DNA of 64,000 nucleotides from Arthrobacter stackebrandtii. Its GTDB lineage: Bacteria > Actinomycetota > Actinomycetes > Actinomycetales > Micrococcaceae. Positions 17,307 through 25,986 of this stretch are shown piece by piece (position 1 is the first letter of the stretch; the number at the start of each line of letters is the position of its first letter). The stretch covers positions 2,852,001 to 2,916,000 of the forward strand of contig NZ_JAGIOI010000001.1 of the NCBI RefSeq assembly GCF_017876675.1. The letters run 5' to 3'. Position numbers and translations under genes: made by a program. Below the pieces are notes generated by a model, which searched no databases, was not told the DNA's origin, and saw only the letters and a program-made list of their open reading frames with translations.

Positions 17307-17918
17307 TCAGTGGGGAAACTGCCCCCGCAATGGGCCGTCGTCGGACAACAGGCCGGTGAAGACTGAGGTGCGGGTCATGGTGCCGGCGGTCTGGACTCCG
17401 CGCAGGGACATGCACATGTGCTCGGCCTCCATCACCACCCCGACGCCGCGCGGGGCCAGGGTGTCCTCGAGCCAGTCGGCCACCTGCTGGGTCAGCCGTT
17501 CCTGGACCTGGAGGTCCCGGGCGAACAGTTCAACGCCGCGGGCCAGCTTGGACAGGCCGAACAGGCGCTCGCCGGGGAGGTAGCCCACGTGGGCCACGCC
17601 GCGGAACGGCAGCAGGTGGTGCTGGCAGAGGGAATGGAAGGGGATGTCCTTCACCAGCACCAGGCCCTGGTAGCCGTCGTCGTTGGGGAACGTGGTCCAC
17701 GAGGTCTCGCGCGGGGTCAGCATTTCGGCATAGGCGGCGGCAACCCGGCGGGGCGTGTCCAGCAGGTGCGGGTCGGTCTCGTCCCGGCCAAGGGCGCGCA
17801 GGAATTCAGCAATGGCCGCCTGGGCGCGGGGAAGGTCGATCCCCGGCGCCAGGGCGGGCAGGGTCTCGGGATCGTCAAATGCAAGGAGGTCCGGCAGGGA
17901 CGCGCTGGTGATGGACAT
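17307..17918 (-). CDS. folE: GTP cyclohydrolase I
   Basis: Converts GTP to 7,8-dihydroneopterin triphosphate, the entry to pterins and folate. Zinc and active-site segments are intact: S-L-C-Q-H-H-L-L-P-F-R-G (Cys and His ligands) and E-A-E-H-M-C-M-S-L-R-G-V-Q (second Cys). A P-R-R-V-A-A-A-Y segment and Y-L-P-G-E-R-L-F-G-L-S-K-L-A-R are typical. 203 aa, normal. ATG has AAGGG at 6 nt; a TTG two codons earlier is less likely. First gene of the leftward pterin cluster; 114 bp separate it from the reductase gene. The inverted repeat upstream suggests regulation. Confidence 0.95.
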   Translation of the reverse strand: MSITSASLPDLLAFDDPETLPALAPGIDLPRAQAAIAEFLRALGRDETDPHLLDTPRRVAAAYAEMLTPRETSWTTFPNDDGYQGLVLVKDIPFHSLCQHHLLPFRGVAHVGYLPGERLFGLSKLARGVELFARDLQVQERLTQQVADWLEDTLAPRGVGVVMEAEHMCMSLRGVQTAGTMTRTSVFTGLLSDDGPLRGQFPH

Positions 17919-17928
17919 ATCCAACCCT

Positions 17929-17957
17929 TTCTAAAGCTTGTATTATTGACTTTAGAA
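17929..17957. promoter_or_regulatory. candidate operator between folE and the HTH regulator gene
   Basis: Perfect inverted repeat TTCTAAAG-N13-CTTTAGAA, AT-rich in GC-rich surroundings. On the minus strand TTGACG, a 17-bp spacer and TAAAGT form a promoter whose -10 overlaps the right arm, and the left arm touches the folE ribosome site. The position suits a repressor acting on both divergent genes; the regulator beside it is the natural candidate. Confidence 0.7.
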
Positions 17958-18047
17958 GTGCAGACTCAAAGCGTCAAGCCAAGCGTCACAATCCGACCAA
18001 CTGCCCGCACCGGGCGGCATGAGAACGAAAGCAACAGGCCACCGGCC

Positions 18048-18821
18048 ATGAATGAGCTCAAGCAGGACCAGCCAACACAACCCGCAGGCGCGGGCGACAC
18101 CACAGCGCCAGCCGCGCCGACGGCGGCAGGGGGCGGCGCCGTCGTGCCTCACCGGGACACGCAGCTTGACGAGGGCCAGCGCCTGCGCGCCATGGCCTCG
18201 CTGGGCGATCCGGTGCGCAAGGAGCTCTTTGACCTGGTCCGGGGTGCCGGGCATGCACTGAGCCGCGATGAATGCGCGCAGTCGCTGGGGCTGCCCAAGA
18301 GCACCGTCCGCGTGCACCTTGACCGGCTGGTGGAGGAGGCGCTGCTGAAGGTGGAGTACCGCAAGCTGGGCGAGAAGACGGGCCCCGGGTCGGGCCGGCC
18401 GAGCAAGCTGTACGCCGTGGCGGTCGGGGAGATCAGCGCCTCGGTGCCGCCGCGCCAGTATGACCTTGCGGCCGCCCTGCTCGCCGCCGCCGTGCAGCGC
18501 TCCATCGACACCGGCGAGGGCGTGGAGTCCGCCATGGCCACCGTGGCGTTCGACGAGGGCCGCCGCCTGGGCGCGGAAGCCGGGAACATCCACGACCTGC
18601 TGCACGCCAACGGCTACAGCCCCGAGCCCGACGCCCAGGGCGGGACCATCATGGCCAACTGCCCGTTCCACCGGCTCTCGCAGGACCACACCGGCGTGGT
18701 GTGTTCGCTCAACGGCTCGCTGCTGGCCGGCGCGCTCGAGGGCTGCGGGGACTGCCGCCACGACCTCGCGCCCGACGAGGAGATCTCCCACTGCTGCGCC
18801 CGGCTGGTGCCGCGGGAGTAG
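18048..18821 (+). CDS. HTH regulator with Cys-rich, possibly Fe-S binding, C-terminus
   Basis: Protein of about 257 aa. A low-complexity Ala/Pro N-terminus leads to a winged HTH (about 45-120: G-D-P-V-R-K-E-L-F-D-L-V, S-K-S/P-K-S-T-V-R-V-H-L-D-R-L). The C-terminal domain ends in a cysteine array: N-C-P-F-H, 13 residues, C, 13 residues, C-x2-C, then C-C. This resembles the SufR type of Fe-S regulators with its similar Cys spacing (inference). It diverges from folE over a perfect inverted repeat, so it probably senses iron-sulfur or redox state and controls the pterin cluster. The start is uncertain because the ribosome site is weak. Confidence 0.78.
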   Translation: MNELKQDQPTQPAGAGDTTAPAAPTAAGGGAVVPHRDTQLDEGQRLRAMASLGDPVRKELFDLVRGAGHALSRDECAQSLGLPKSTVRVHLDRLVEEALLKVEYRKLGEKTGPGSGRPSKLYAVAVGEISASVPPRQYDLAAALLAAAVQRSIDTGEGVESAMATVAFDEGRRLGAEAGNIHDLLHANGYSPEPDAQGGTIMANCPFHRLSQDHTGVVCSLNGSLLAGALEGCGDCRHDLAPDEEISHCCARLVPRE

Positions 18822-18858
18822 GGAGGGAAGCGCGACGGCGCGTCCCCGGCGGCCGCTG

Positions 18859-18887
18859 TTGGGTGCGGCACCGCCGTGCGCTAGGCT
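18859..18887 (+). promoter_or_regulatory. leaderless promoter of the 257-aa gene
   Basis: TTGGGT, a 17-bp spacer and TAGGCT, which ends exactly 6 nt before ATG. No ribosome site is present, so the mRNA should start at the ATG. Confidence 0.6.
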
Positions 18888-18893
18888 CCGAGC

Positions 18894-19667
18894 ATGGAAA
18901 CTGCAAGCGGTGCCGAGGGCCAGTGGATTGCCGATGCGCTGGAGCGCTATATGGCCAAGGAGCTGCATGACCAGTGGATTGGCACGGTTGCCACCACCGT
19001 TCCCGACGGTTTCGAGGCCTACGTCCGCATCTTCCACCGGGTGGGCAGCGGCGGCGCGTCGGAATGGCGGTGGGCCGACATCGCCCGCGCCAAGGGCACA
19101 CAGCTGCACCCGGCGGCCCAGTTCCACCGGCTGGCAAAAACGGAGCTCTACCGGGACGCGCCCATTGACGGGCCGAACGGGGTGGAACATTGGCGCCCCA
19201 ACACGGGGGAGCTGGACCAGGGCCAGCTGGCTGCGCTCGCAGGCGTGCTGGCCGCACACACAGCAGAACAACAGGACATCTTCCAGGCGGTCTGGAATGG
19301 CTGGGGCGGCTTTGAGCCCGGAGCCGGTGCCATCCCTGCAGGACCTGGCGGACCACTCACCGTGGCCAAGGGATTCCGGAAGTACTGGGCCTTCCGCGGC
19401 ACCATGGCCGAACTGGCCCGCCCGCCGTGGTTCGACAACGACCTTGGCCTGAACACCCAAAGCCCCAACCTGGCCTGGCCCGCAGACCGCAGCTGGTGCC
19501 TGGCCACCGAGGTCGACTTCGACTCCACCCTGCTGGGCGGAACAGCGGAACTGATTGCCGCCGTCGTGCAATCGCCGGCACTGGAGGCGCTTGAAGTCAC
19601 CCTGGCCACGGACCTCAGCTCCGAGGGTGACCGGACCAACACCCCGCAAGGGCCGCCGGTGCCGTAG
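18894..19667 (+). CDS. conserved-looking protein of unknown function
   Basis: I do not recognise a domain in this 257-aa soluble protein. It has no signal peptide or membrane segment. It is rich in Trp (W-I, W-R-W-A, H-W-R-P-N, W-N-G-W-G-G, W-C-L-A-T-E-V-D-F-D-S-T). The C-terminal part D-R-S-W-C-L-A-T-E-V-D-F-D-S-T-L-L-G-G resembles small actinobacterial proteins near iscS genes. Codon use matches its neighbours, so it is a real gene. It stops 9 bp before the cysteine desulfurase gene. Confidence 0.75.
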   Translation: METASGAEGQWIADALERYMAKELHDQWIGTVATTVPDGFEAYVRIFHRVGSGGASEWRWADIARAKGTQLHPAAQFHRLAKTELYRDAPIDGPNGVEHWRPNTGELDQGQLAALAGVLAAHTAEQQDIFQAVWNGWGGFEPGAGAIPAGPGGPLTVAKGFRKYWAFRGTMAELARPPWFDNDLGLNTQSPNLAWPADRSWCLATEVDFDSTLLGGTAELIAAVVQSPALEALEVTLATDLSSEGDRTNTPQGPPVP

Positions 19668-19670
19668 AAT
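19665..19670 (+). promoter_or_regulatory. -10 element of the cysteine desulfurase gene
   Basis: TAGAAT lies exactly 6 nt before the GTG start, implying a leaderless transcript. Its TAG is also the stop codon of the upstream gene. No good -35 is visible. Confidence 0.5.
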
Positions 19671-19676
19671 TGTCCG

Positions 19677-20906
19677 GTGCCCGTGTATCTAGATCACGCG
19701 GCGACCACGCCAATTTCGGCCCCGGCCCTCGCCGCACTCACCACCGTTATTTCCCGTAGCGGCAATCCGTCCTCCCTTCACGGGGCCGGCCGCCGCGCCC
19801 GCGCCACGGTCGAGGCCGCCCGGGAAACCATTGCCGCGGCCGCCGGCGCCCACCCCACCGAGGTCATTTTCACCTCCGGCGGCACGGAGGCGGACAACCT
19901 CGCCGTGAAGGGCCTGTTCTGGTCCCGCCGCGCCGCCGACCCCGCCCGCAACCGCATCCTCGTCTCCAGCATCGAGCACGCCGCCGTGGCGGACACCGTC
20001 GAATGGCTCGTGAAGCACGAGGGCGCCGAAGCCGTCTGGCTGCCCGTCAATGCCGAGGGCGTCCTGGACCTCGCCGCCCTGGACAAGGAATTGTCCGACG
20101 GCGGAGCCTCCGCGGTCGCGCTCGTCACCTGCATGTGGGCCAACAATGAGGTCGGCAGCATCCAGCCGATCGCCGAGGTTGTGGCGCTGGCCGGCAAGCA
20201 CGGCATCCCCGTCCACTCCGACGCCGTCCAGGCCTTCGGCTCCGTCCCCGTGAACTTCCGCGAATCCGGGCTTGCCGCCATGTCCGTCAGTGCCCACAAG
20301 ATCGGCGGCACCGTGGGCGTCGGTGCCCTGCTGCTGGGCCGCGCCGTCACGCTGACACCCGTGCTTCACGGCGGCGGGCAGGAACGCACTGTCCGCTCCG
20401 GCACGCTCGACACCGCCGGCATCGCCGCATTCGCCGCAGCCGCCGCCGATGTCACGGACAACCTGGCAGCGGAGAGCGCGCGGATCGCGGGCCTGCGCGA
20501 CGACATCATCGCCGCCGTCCGCGCCGCGGTCCCGGAAGCCGTGCTGCGCGGCGTGGATCCGGCGGACAACCCGGGGGGAAGGCTCCCCGGCAACGCCCAC
20601 TTCACCTTCCCCGGCTGCGAAGGCGACTCCCTGCTGTTCCTGCTGGACATGGCCGGCGTCGAATCCTCCACCGGATCCGCCTGCACAGCCGGCGTGCCCC
20701 GACCCTCCCACGTCCTGCTGGCCATGGGCCTGGACGAAGACACCGCACGTGGCGCACAACGCTTCAGCCTCGGGCATACTTCTGGCCCGGCAGACGTTGA
20801 CGCATTTGTTGCGGCATTGCCGGACGCCCATGCGCGTGCAAAAAAAGCGGGCATGTCCGGGCATAAGTCAAGCATTGAAACCGCCAGCACCAGGGCCGCC
20901 GGCTGA
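19677..20906 (+). CDS. cysteine desulfurase (IscS/NifS class)
   Basis: PLP enzyme that releases sulfur from cysteine as an enzyme persulfide. Landmarks: Y-L-D-H-A-A-T-T-P at the start, [14 protein letters not shown] lysine K208 in S-V-S-A-H-K-I-G-G, catalytic C336 in [12 protein letters not shown]. 409 aa, typical. The next gene, mnmA, uses this sulfur for tRNA 2-thiolation, and the pair is a known actinobacterial arrangement. GTG start, apparently leaderless. It could also feed Fe-S assembly, but no suf or isc scaffold gene is nearby. Confidence 0.95.
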   Translation: MPVYLDHAATTPISAPALAALTTVISRSGNPSSLHGAGRRARATVEAARETIAAAAGAHPTEVIFTSGGTEADNLAVKGLFWSRRAADPARNRILVSSIEHAAVADTVEWLVKHEGAEAVWLPVNAEGVLDLAALDKELSDGGASAVALVTCMWANNEVGSIQPIAEVVALAGKHGIPVHSDAVQAFGSVPVNFRESGLAAMSVSAHKIGGTVGVGALLLGRAVTLTPVLHGGGQERTVRSGTLDTAGIAAFAAAAADVTDNLAAESARIAGLRDDIIAAVRAAVPEAVLRGVDPADNPGGRLPGNAHFTFPGCEGDSLLFLLDMAGVESSTGSACTAGVPRPSHVLLAMGLDEDTARGAQRFSLGHTSGPADVDAFVAALPDAHARAKKAGMSGHKSSIETASTRAAG

Positions 20907-20956
20907 CCGGCCGCAACCCGAAACTGCACCACACGAAAAGAATTGAAAGGCACGTA

Positions 20957-22096
20957 ATGCGAGTATTGGCAGCCATGAGTGGCGGGGTTGACTCCGCCGT
21001 AGCTGCGGCGCGCGCGGTCGAAGCCGGGCACGACGTCGTCGGCGTACACCTGGCGCTGTCCCGCATGCCCGGCACCCTGCGCACCGGCAGCCGCGGCTGC
21101 TGCACCGTGGAAGATTCCAACGACGCCTGGCGGGCCTGTGACAAGCTCGGCATTCCCTATTACGTGTGGGACTTCTCCGAGCGTTTCCAGGAGGACGTGG
21201 TCCAGGACTTCATCAACGAATATGCCGCCGGGCGCACCCCCAACCCCTGCATGCGCTGCAACGAGCGCATCAAGTTTGCCGCGCTGCTGGAAAAGGCCAT
21301 CGCCCTGGGCTTCGACGCCGTTTGCACCGGACACTACGCCAAGGTCATCACAGACGCCGACGGCAACCCCGAGCTGCACCGCGCCGCGGACTGGGCCAAG
21401 GACCAGAGCTACGTGCTCGGCGTGCTCACCCATGAGCAGCTCAAGCACTGCATGTTCCCGCTCGCCGACACCCCGTCCAAGGCCGAGGTCCGCGCCGAAG
21501 CTGAGGCCCGCGGCCTGTCTGTGGCCCAGAAGCCGGACAGCCACGACATCTGCTTCATCCCCGACGGCGACACCGCCGGCTGGCTCGCCGAAAAAATTGA
21601 GATGACCGACGGCGAGATCCTCGACGAAACCGGCGCGAAAGTGGGCGGGCACACCGGCGCCAACCAGTTCACCGTGGGCCAGCGCCGCGGACTGAAGCTC
21701 GGCACCCCGGCCGCCGACGGCAAGCCCCGCTTCGTGCTTGAAATCCGGCCCAAGGAAAACAAGGTCATTGTCGGCCCGCACGCGCTGCTGGCCATCGACT
21801 CCATCCAGGGCATCAAGGTTTCCTGGGCCGGGCTGCCCATCGCCGACGTCGCCGCGGGCACCGAGTTTGACTGCTACGCCCAGGTGCGCGCGCACGGCGA
21901 CCCCGTCCCGGCCCGTGCCTTCATTACCGAGGAGACGGACGACGCCGGCACCCGCCAGCAGCTGCACGTCACCCTGGTCGAGCCCCTCCTGGGCGTCGCA
22001 CCCGGTCAGACCATCGTGCTGTACCAGGGCTCCCGCGTACTGGGGCAGGCCACGATCGACACGGCCAGGTCCCTGGCCCGCCCCGACCTCCCCTAG
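20957..22096 (+). CDS. mnmA: tRNA-specific 2-thiouridylase
   Basis: Thiolates U34 of Lys, Glu and Gln tRNAs. The PP-loop [11 protein letters not shown] (about 7-17), catalytic C98 in T-P-N-P-C-M-R-C-N, the G-H-Y-A segment, C199 in [11 protein letters not shown], and the C-terminal barrel (G-Q-R-R-G-L-K-L-G) are all present. 379 aa, normal. AAAGG lies 6 nt before ATG. It probably receives sulfur from the desulfurase encoded upstream. Confidence 0.96.
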   Translation: MRVLAAMSGGVDSAVAAARAVEAGHDVVGVHLALSRMPGTLRTGSRGCCTVEDSNDAWRACDKLGIPYYVWDFSERFQEDVVQDFINEYAAGRTPNPCMRCNERIKFAALLEKAIALGFDAVCTGHYAKVITDADGNPELHRAADWAKDQSYVLGVLTHEQLKHCMFPLADTPSKAEVRAEAEARGLSVAQKPDSHDICFIPDGDTAGWLAEKIEMTDGEILDETGAKVGGHTGANQFTVGQRRGLKLGTPAADGKPRFVLEIRPKENKVIVGPHALLAIDSIQGIKVSWAGLPIADVAAGTEFDCYAQVRAHGDPVPARAFITEETDDAGTRQQLHVTLVEPLLGVAPGQTIVLYQGSRVLGQATIDTARSLARPDLP

Positions 22097-22119
22097 CCGT
22101 TCACCCCGCATCGACCCTG

Positions 22120-22298
22120 TCGCAGCAATGGCGGCTTTTTGACCAACGCCAGTGCAGCAATGGTCCCTCTTTGTCCAACCCTGTCGCGACGATGCCAGCC
22201 GGCCCCGGCGTCCCTCGAAGCAACTGCGATGGCGATTGCCGAATGGCGGCAATTGCTGCGAGAGCGTCGGGGATAGAAACGCCATTGCTGCGACAGCG
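22120..22298. repeat. 32-bp-period intergenic repeat array, copy 2
   Basis: Left units begin at 22120, 22152 and 22184 (32 bp apart, decaying). Inverted cores containing ATTGCTGCGA start at 22252 and 22284, again 32 bp apart. The first unit (TCGCAGCAATGGCGGCTTTT) matches array 3 almost exactly. It lies between mnmA and the DinB-type gene and could fold into a long branched hairpin. Confidence 0.86.
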
Positions 22299-22377
22299 TC
22301 CGTGCGGGGGGAGGCGGGGTTGCGGTGCTGGCGTAAACTTCAACCATAGGTGACCTAGCTCACGGAAGGTTGTTTCC

Positions 22378-22995
22378 ATGCCCCCGCACACGATCCCCAA
22401 TCCACTGCAGTGCCTCGACAATGCCCTCAACCAATGCGCCGAAGTCATCGGTGCCATCTCCGCCAACCAGGCCGACTGGCCCACGCCCTGCGAGGACTGG
22501 AGTGTTCAGGACCTGCTGCACCACCTGGTGGTCCAGGACCTGCACAACTACACCGTCATGGCCCGCGGCAGCAACGTCGACCCGCTGGCCGCCACGGCAA
22601 CCGTGGGGGCGGACTGGTTCACGAGGTTCACCGACGGTGCCGCCATGCTGACGCGGGCGTGGGCGTCGGCCGACCTCAACGCCCAGGTGGCGCTGCCCGG
22701 CGGCGGAGAGGCTCCGCTGCGCAGCCGGATCGGCCTGCAGATCACGGAATTCACGGTGCACGCCTGGGATCTGGCCAAGGCCACCGGTGTGCCGATTGTT
22801 CTGGATCCGGCACTTGCGGACCAGTCCCTCGCCTGGGCGCAGCGCATGCTCAAGCCCGAATATCGCGGGCCGGAGCGAGGCATTGGCCCGGAAGTTCGGG
22901 TCCCCATCACCGCGGATTCGTATACGAGGCTGGCGGGCTGGTTTGGCCGCAGCCCGTACTTTCGCTCAGGCCCGAGAGTCCAGTCCTTGAGATAA
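22378..22995 (+). CDS. DinB/mycothiol-type TIGR03086 family protein
   Basis: Protein of 205 aa from the actinobacterial maleylpyruvate isomerase-N / TIGR03086 family. Typical segments: N-P-L-Q-C-L-D-N-A-L, W-P-T-P-C-E-D-W-S-V-Q-D-L-L-H-H-L-V and F-T-V-H-A-W-D-L-A-K-A-T-G. The His residues of D-L-L-H-H-L and H-A-W-D fit the metal site of DinB-like four-helix bundles. Family members are mycothiol-dependent S-transferases in some cases; the substrate here is unknown. GAAGG lies 8 nt before ATG. Confidence 0.87.
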   Translation: MPPHTIPNPLQCLDNALNQCAEVIGAISANQADWPTPCEDWSVQDLLHHLVVQDLHNYTVMARGSNVDPLAATATVGADWFTRFTDGAAMLTRAWASADLNAQVALPGGGEAPLRSRIGLQITEFTVHAWDLAKATGVPIVLDPALADQSLAWAQRMLKPEYRGPERGIGPEVRVPITADSYTRLAGWFGRSPYFRSGPRVQSLR

Positions 22996-23072
22996 CCTTC
23001 TGGTTGCAAGTTTGCTGATGATGCCGTGGCCACCTGAAAAGGTGATACATATTGATTATCAGTATCGTGGTC

Positions 23073-23098
23073 CAGGTCACACAAGGATGTGTGGCCTG
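23073..23098 (+). promoter_or_regulatory. hairpin in the leader of the peptide-binding lipoprotein gene
   Basis: An 11-bp stem (one G-U pair) with a 4-nt AGGA loop lies 32 bp before the ATG. The AGGA in the loop is not the gene's own ribosome site. It may stabilise the mRNA or regulate it. Confidence 0.4.
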
Positions 23099-23129
23099 TT
23101 CCATGCAAACCACTAAAGAAAGTTTGCAC

Positions 23130-24770
23130 ATGGCTACCAACAGACTTGGGCTGAAGTCCCTGATTGCCGTTGCCGGCATCTCCGCAATGGCACTGACCGC
23201 ATGCACCGGCCCTTCCGGTGGCGGCGGCGAATCATCGGGGGAAACCGGTTCCACCGGCGGGCCCATCATCGTCGGAACCACAGACAAGACCACATTCTTG
23301 GACCCGGCAGGATCCTACGACAACGGCTCGTTCATGGTCATGAACCAGATCTACCCGTTTGTGCTTAACTCCGAACCCGGCAGTGCCGACCCCAAGCCGG
23401 ACATTGCCGAATCGGCCGACTTCACCTCGCCCACCGAGTACACCGTCAAGCTCAAGGCAGGGCTCAAGTGGGCCAACGGCACGGAACTTGATTCCAAGGA
23501 CGTGAAGTTCTCCTTTGACCGCCAGCTGAAGATCAACGACGTCAACGGCCCGGCAACGCTCCTGGGCAACCTCGAGAGCGTTGAAGCCCCCGACGCCACC
23601 ACCGTGGTGTTCAAGCTCAAGCTCGGCAACGACCAGACCTTCCCGCAGGTGCTGACCAGCCCCGCCGGCCCCATCGTGGATGACTCCGTGTTCAGCGCCG
23701 ACTCCATCACCACGGACGATGACATCATCAAGGGCAAGTCGTTCGGCGGCCAGTTCTCCATTGACTCGTACAAGCAGAACGAGCTCATCGCGTTCAAGAA
23801 GAACCCCGAGTACAAGGGCCTGCTGGGCCCGGCCAAGTCGGATTCGGTGACCATGAAGTACTACGCCGATTCCAACAACATGAAGCTGGATGTGCAAAAG
23901 GGCAACATCGACGTCGCCTGGCGCAGCCTCACCGCCACGGACATCGACTCGTTGAAGTCCGACAAGAACGTCAAGGTCGACATCGGCCCCGGCGGCGAAA
24001 TCCGCTACATCGTCTTCAACTTTGACACCATGCCGTTCGGTGCCAAGACGGCCGACGCCGATCCCGCCAAGTCGCTTGCCGTGCGCCAGGCGATGGCCGA
24101 CTCGATCGACCGCGCCAAGATTGCCGACCAGGTTTACAAGGGCACCTACCTGCCGCTGTACTCCTACGTCCCGGCAGGCTTCACCGGCGCCATCGAGCCG
24201 CTCAAGGCAGACTACGGCGACGGCAGCGGCGGCCCGGACGTGGACAAGGCCACGAAGGCGCTGGCGGATGCCGGCGTGCAAACCCCGGTGACCCTGGACC
24301 TGCAGTACAACCCGGACCACTACGGTTCCTCCTCAGGTGACGAGTACGCGGCCATCAAGGCCCAGCTGGAGGACACCAAGCTGTTCAAGGTCAACCTGCA
24401 GTCCACGGAATGGGTGCAGTACTCCAAGCAGCGCACGGCCGACGCCTACCCCATGTACCAGCTCGGCTGGTTCCCGGACTACTCGGATGCCGACAACTAC
24501 CTGACGCCGTTCTTCAGCACCGACAACTTCCTGAAGAACCACTACAGCAATGAAGCGGTCCAGAACATGATCACCGAGCAGCTGACCATGAACGACCCCG
24601 CCAAGCGCACCCAGCTGATTGAGGACATCCAGACGGCGGAAGCCAAGGACCTCTCCACGCTGCCGCTGCTGCAGGGCGCCCAGGTCGCCGTGTCCAACGT
24701 GGCCGTCAAGGGCACCGCAGACACACTGGATGCATCGTTCAAGTTCCGACTGGGCGTGCTGTCCAAGTAG
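23130..24770 (+). CDS. peptide/dipeptide ABC transporter substrate-binding lipoprotein
   Basis: Extracytoplasmic solute receptor (SBP_bac_5 family), 546 aa. The lipobox M-A-L-T-A-C at about residue 25 supports the ATG chosen, which has AGAAAG 8 nt upstream. The family segments P-D-I-A-E-S-A-D, W-A-N-G-T-E-L-D-S-K-D-V-K-F-S-F and V-R-Q-A-M-A-D-S-I-D-R are clear. It delivers oligopeptides or similar ligands to the permeases encoded next. A terminator-like hairpin after it probably lets it be made in excess over the membrane parts. Confidence 0.93.
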   Translation: MATNRLGLKSLIAVAGISAMALTACTGPSGGGGESSGETGSTGGPIIVGTTDKTTFLDPAGSYDNGSFMVMNQIYPFVLNSEPGSADPKPDIAESADFTSPTEYTVKLKAGLKWANGTELDSKDVKFSFDRQLKINDVNGPATLLGNLESVEAPDATTVVFKLKLGNDQTFPQVLTSPAGPIVDDSVFSADSITTDDDIIKGKSFGGQFSIDSYKQNELIAFKKNPEYKGLLGPAKSDSVTMKYYADSNNMKLDVQKGNIDVAWRSLTATDIDSLKSDKNVKVDIGPGGEIRYIVFNFDTMPFGAKTADADPAKSLAVRQAMADSIDRAKIADQVYKGTYLPLYSYVPAGFTGAIEPLKADYGDGSGGPDVDKATKALADAGVQTPVTLDLQYNPDHYGSSSGDEYAAIKAQLEDTKLFKVNLQSTEWVQYSKQRTADAYPMYQLGWFPDYSDADNYLTPFFSTDNFLKNHYSNEAVQNMITEQLTMNDPAKRTQLIEDIQTAEAKDLSTLPLLQGAQVAVSNVAVKGTADTLDASFKFRLGVLSK

Positions 24771-24809
24771 GCCCCGCGGCCTGCTGACACACCACCACCC
24801 ACCGCAGGA

Positions 24810-24836
24810 GGCGGGGCTCAGGCAGCCCCGCCTTTT
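24810..24836 (+). terminator. intra-operon terminator/attenuator
   Basis: A 9-bp perfect stem (ggcggggct / agccccgcc) with a 5-nt loop and a TTTT tail sits between the lipoprotein gene and the first permease gene. Leaky termination here would lower downstream expression relative to the receptor. Confidence 0.78.
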
Positions 24837-24891
24837 GCATCCATACGCCCGCCACGCACTGCGCGGGCAGCAGAAGGAACCTCACGAACCC

Positions 24892-25983
24892 ATGACCGCA
24901 ACCATTCCCGTGCCGGTGGAAGACCCCGCCGTGCAGGAACCCAAAAGGAAAACGAAATCAGGCGGCAGCCTCGGCAAATACCTCGCCGTGCGCTTCGTCC
25001 TGATTTTCCCCACGATCTTCATCCTCGTCACCATGGTATTTTTCCTCATGCGGCTGACGGGCGACCCCATCACGGCGGCCCTCGGCGGCCGGCTCCCACC
25101 GGATCAGTTGGCCGAACGAATCCATGAGGCCGGCTACGACAGGCCCATCTTCGTCCAATACTTCGAATACCTGGGGCAGATCGCCACCGGCAACTTTGGC
25201 CGCACCATCTCTGACAACATGCTGATTTCCGACATGCTGGCCACCTACGGCACGGCCACCCTGGAACTGGCATTCAACTCCCTCATCGTCGCCCTGGCCA
25301 TCGGCATCCCGCTCGGCATGCTGTCCGCGTACAAGCGCGACAAGTGGCAGGACGCCACGCTGCGCGTACTGGCCATCACCTTCTACGCCACCCCGGTGTT
25401 CTTCGCCGGCCTGCTGCTGAAGTTGCTCTTCTCCGTGTGGCTGGGCTGGTTCCCGGTAGCTGGGCGGGCCAGCATAAGCACAGAAATTGCCATGACCCAG
25501 CTGGAGGCGCCGTCGGGCATCTACTGGCTGGACGCGCTCCGCAGCGGCAACACGGAAGCTTTCTGGGACGTCGCCCAGCACTCGGTGCTGCCGGCCATCG
25601 CCCTGGGCCTGCTGACCGCAGGCATCTTCCTGCGACTGGTCCGGACCAACGTGATCGGCACCCTCAGCAAGGACTACGTCGAGGCGGGCCGTTCCCGCGG
25701 CGTGAGCGAGTACCGGCTGCTGACCAAGCACGCTTACAAACCGGCGCTGATCCCCATCATCACCGTCATGGGCCTGCAGATCGCACTGCTGCTCGGCGGT
25801 GCGGTCCTGACTGAGACCACTTTTGAATGGAAGGGGCTGGGCTTCCAGCTGGCCCACTACCTCACCGCCCGCGACTTCGTGGCTGTCCAGGGCATCGTCG
25901 CCCTGCTCGCCGTCATCGTTGCCATCACCAACTTCATCGTTGACGTCATTGCCGCGCTGATCGACCCGAGGGTGAGGTACTAG
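24892..25983 (+). CDS. peptide ABC transporter permease (DppB type)
   Basis: Inner membrane permease, 363 aa, six predicted helices. After a short cytoplasmic N-terminus the first helix starts about residue 33; the E-A-G-R-S-R-G-V-S-E coupling loop (E-A-x-x-x-G pattern, about 264-273) contacts the ATPase. V-F-F-L-M-R-L-T-G-D-P and A-A-L-G-G-R-L-P-P-D-Q are typical of DppB/OppB. AAGGA lies 13 nt before ATG. It forms an operon with the next two genes. Confidence 0.92.
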   Translation: MTATIPVPVEDPAVQEPKRKTKSGGSLGKYLAVRFVLIFPTIFILVTMVFFLMRLTGDPITAALGGRLPPDQLAERIHEAGYDRPIFVQYFEYLGQIATGNFGRTISDNMLISDMLATYGTATLELAFNSLIVALAIGIPLGMLSAYKRDKWQDATLRVLAITFYATPVFFAGLLLKLLFSVWLGWFPVAGRASISTEIAMTQLEAPSGIYWLDALRSGNTEAFWDVAQHSVLPAIALGLLTAGIFLRLVRTNVIGTLSKDYVEAGRSRGVSEYRLLTKHAYKPALIPIITVMGLQIALLLGGAVLTETTFEWKGLGFQLAHYLTARDFVAVQGIVALLAVIVAITNFIVDVIAALIDPRVRY

Positions 25984-25986
25984 GCC

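Noticed and set aside
17952-19649. 565-aa minus-strand frame across the regulator and the 257-aa gene
   Set aside because: Covers two plus-strand genes and has no protein-like pattern; a GC-rich shadow.
23073-23098. CRP/GlxR operator before the peptide receptor gene
   Set aside because: The half-sites are in the reverse order (CACA...TGTG), so it fits a hairpin better than the TGTGA-N6-TCACA pattern.
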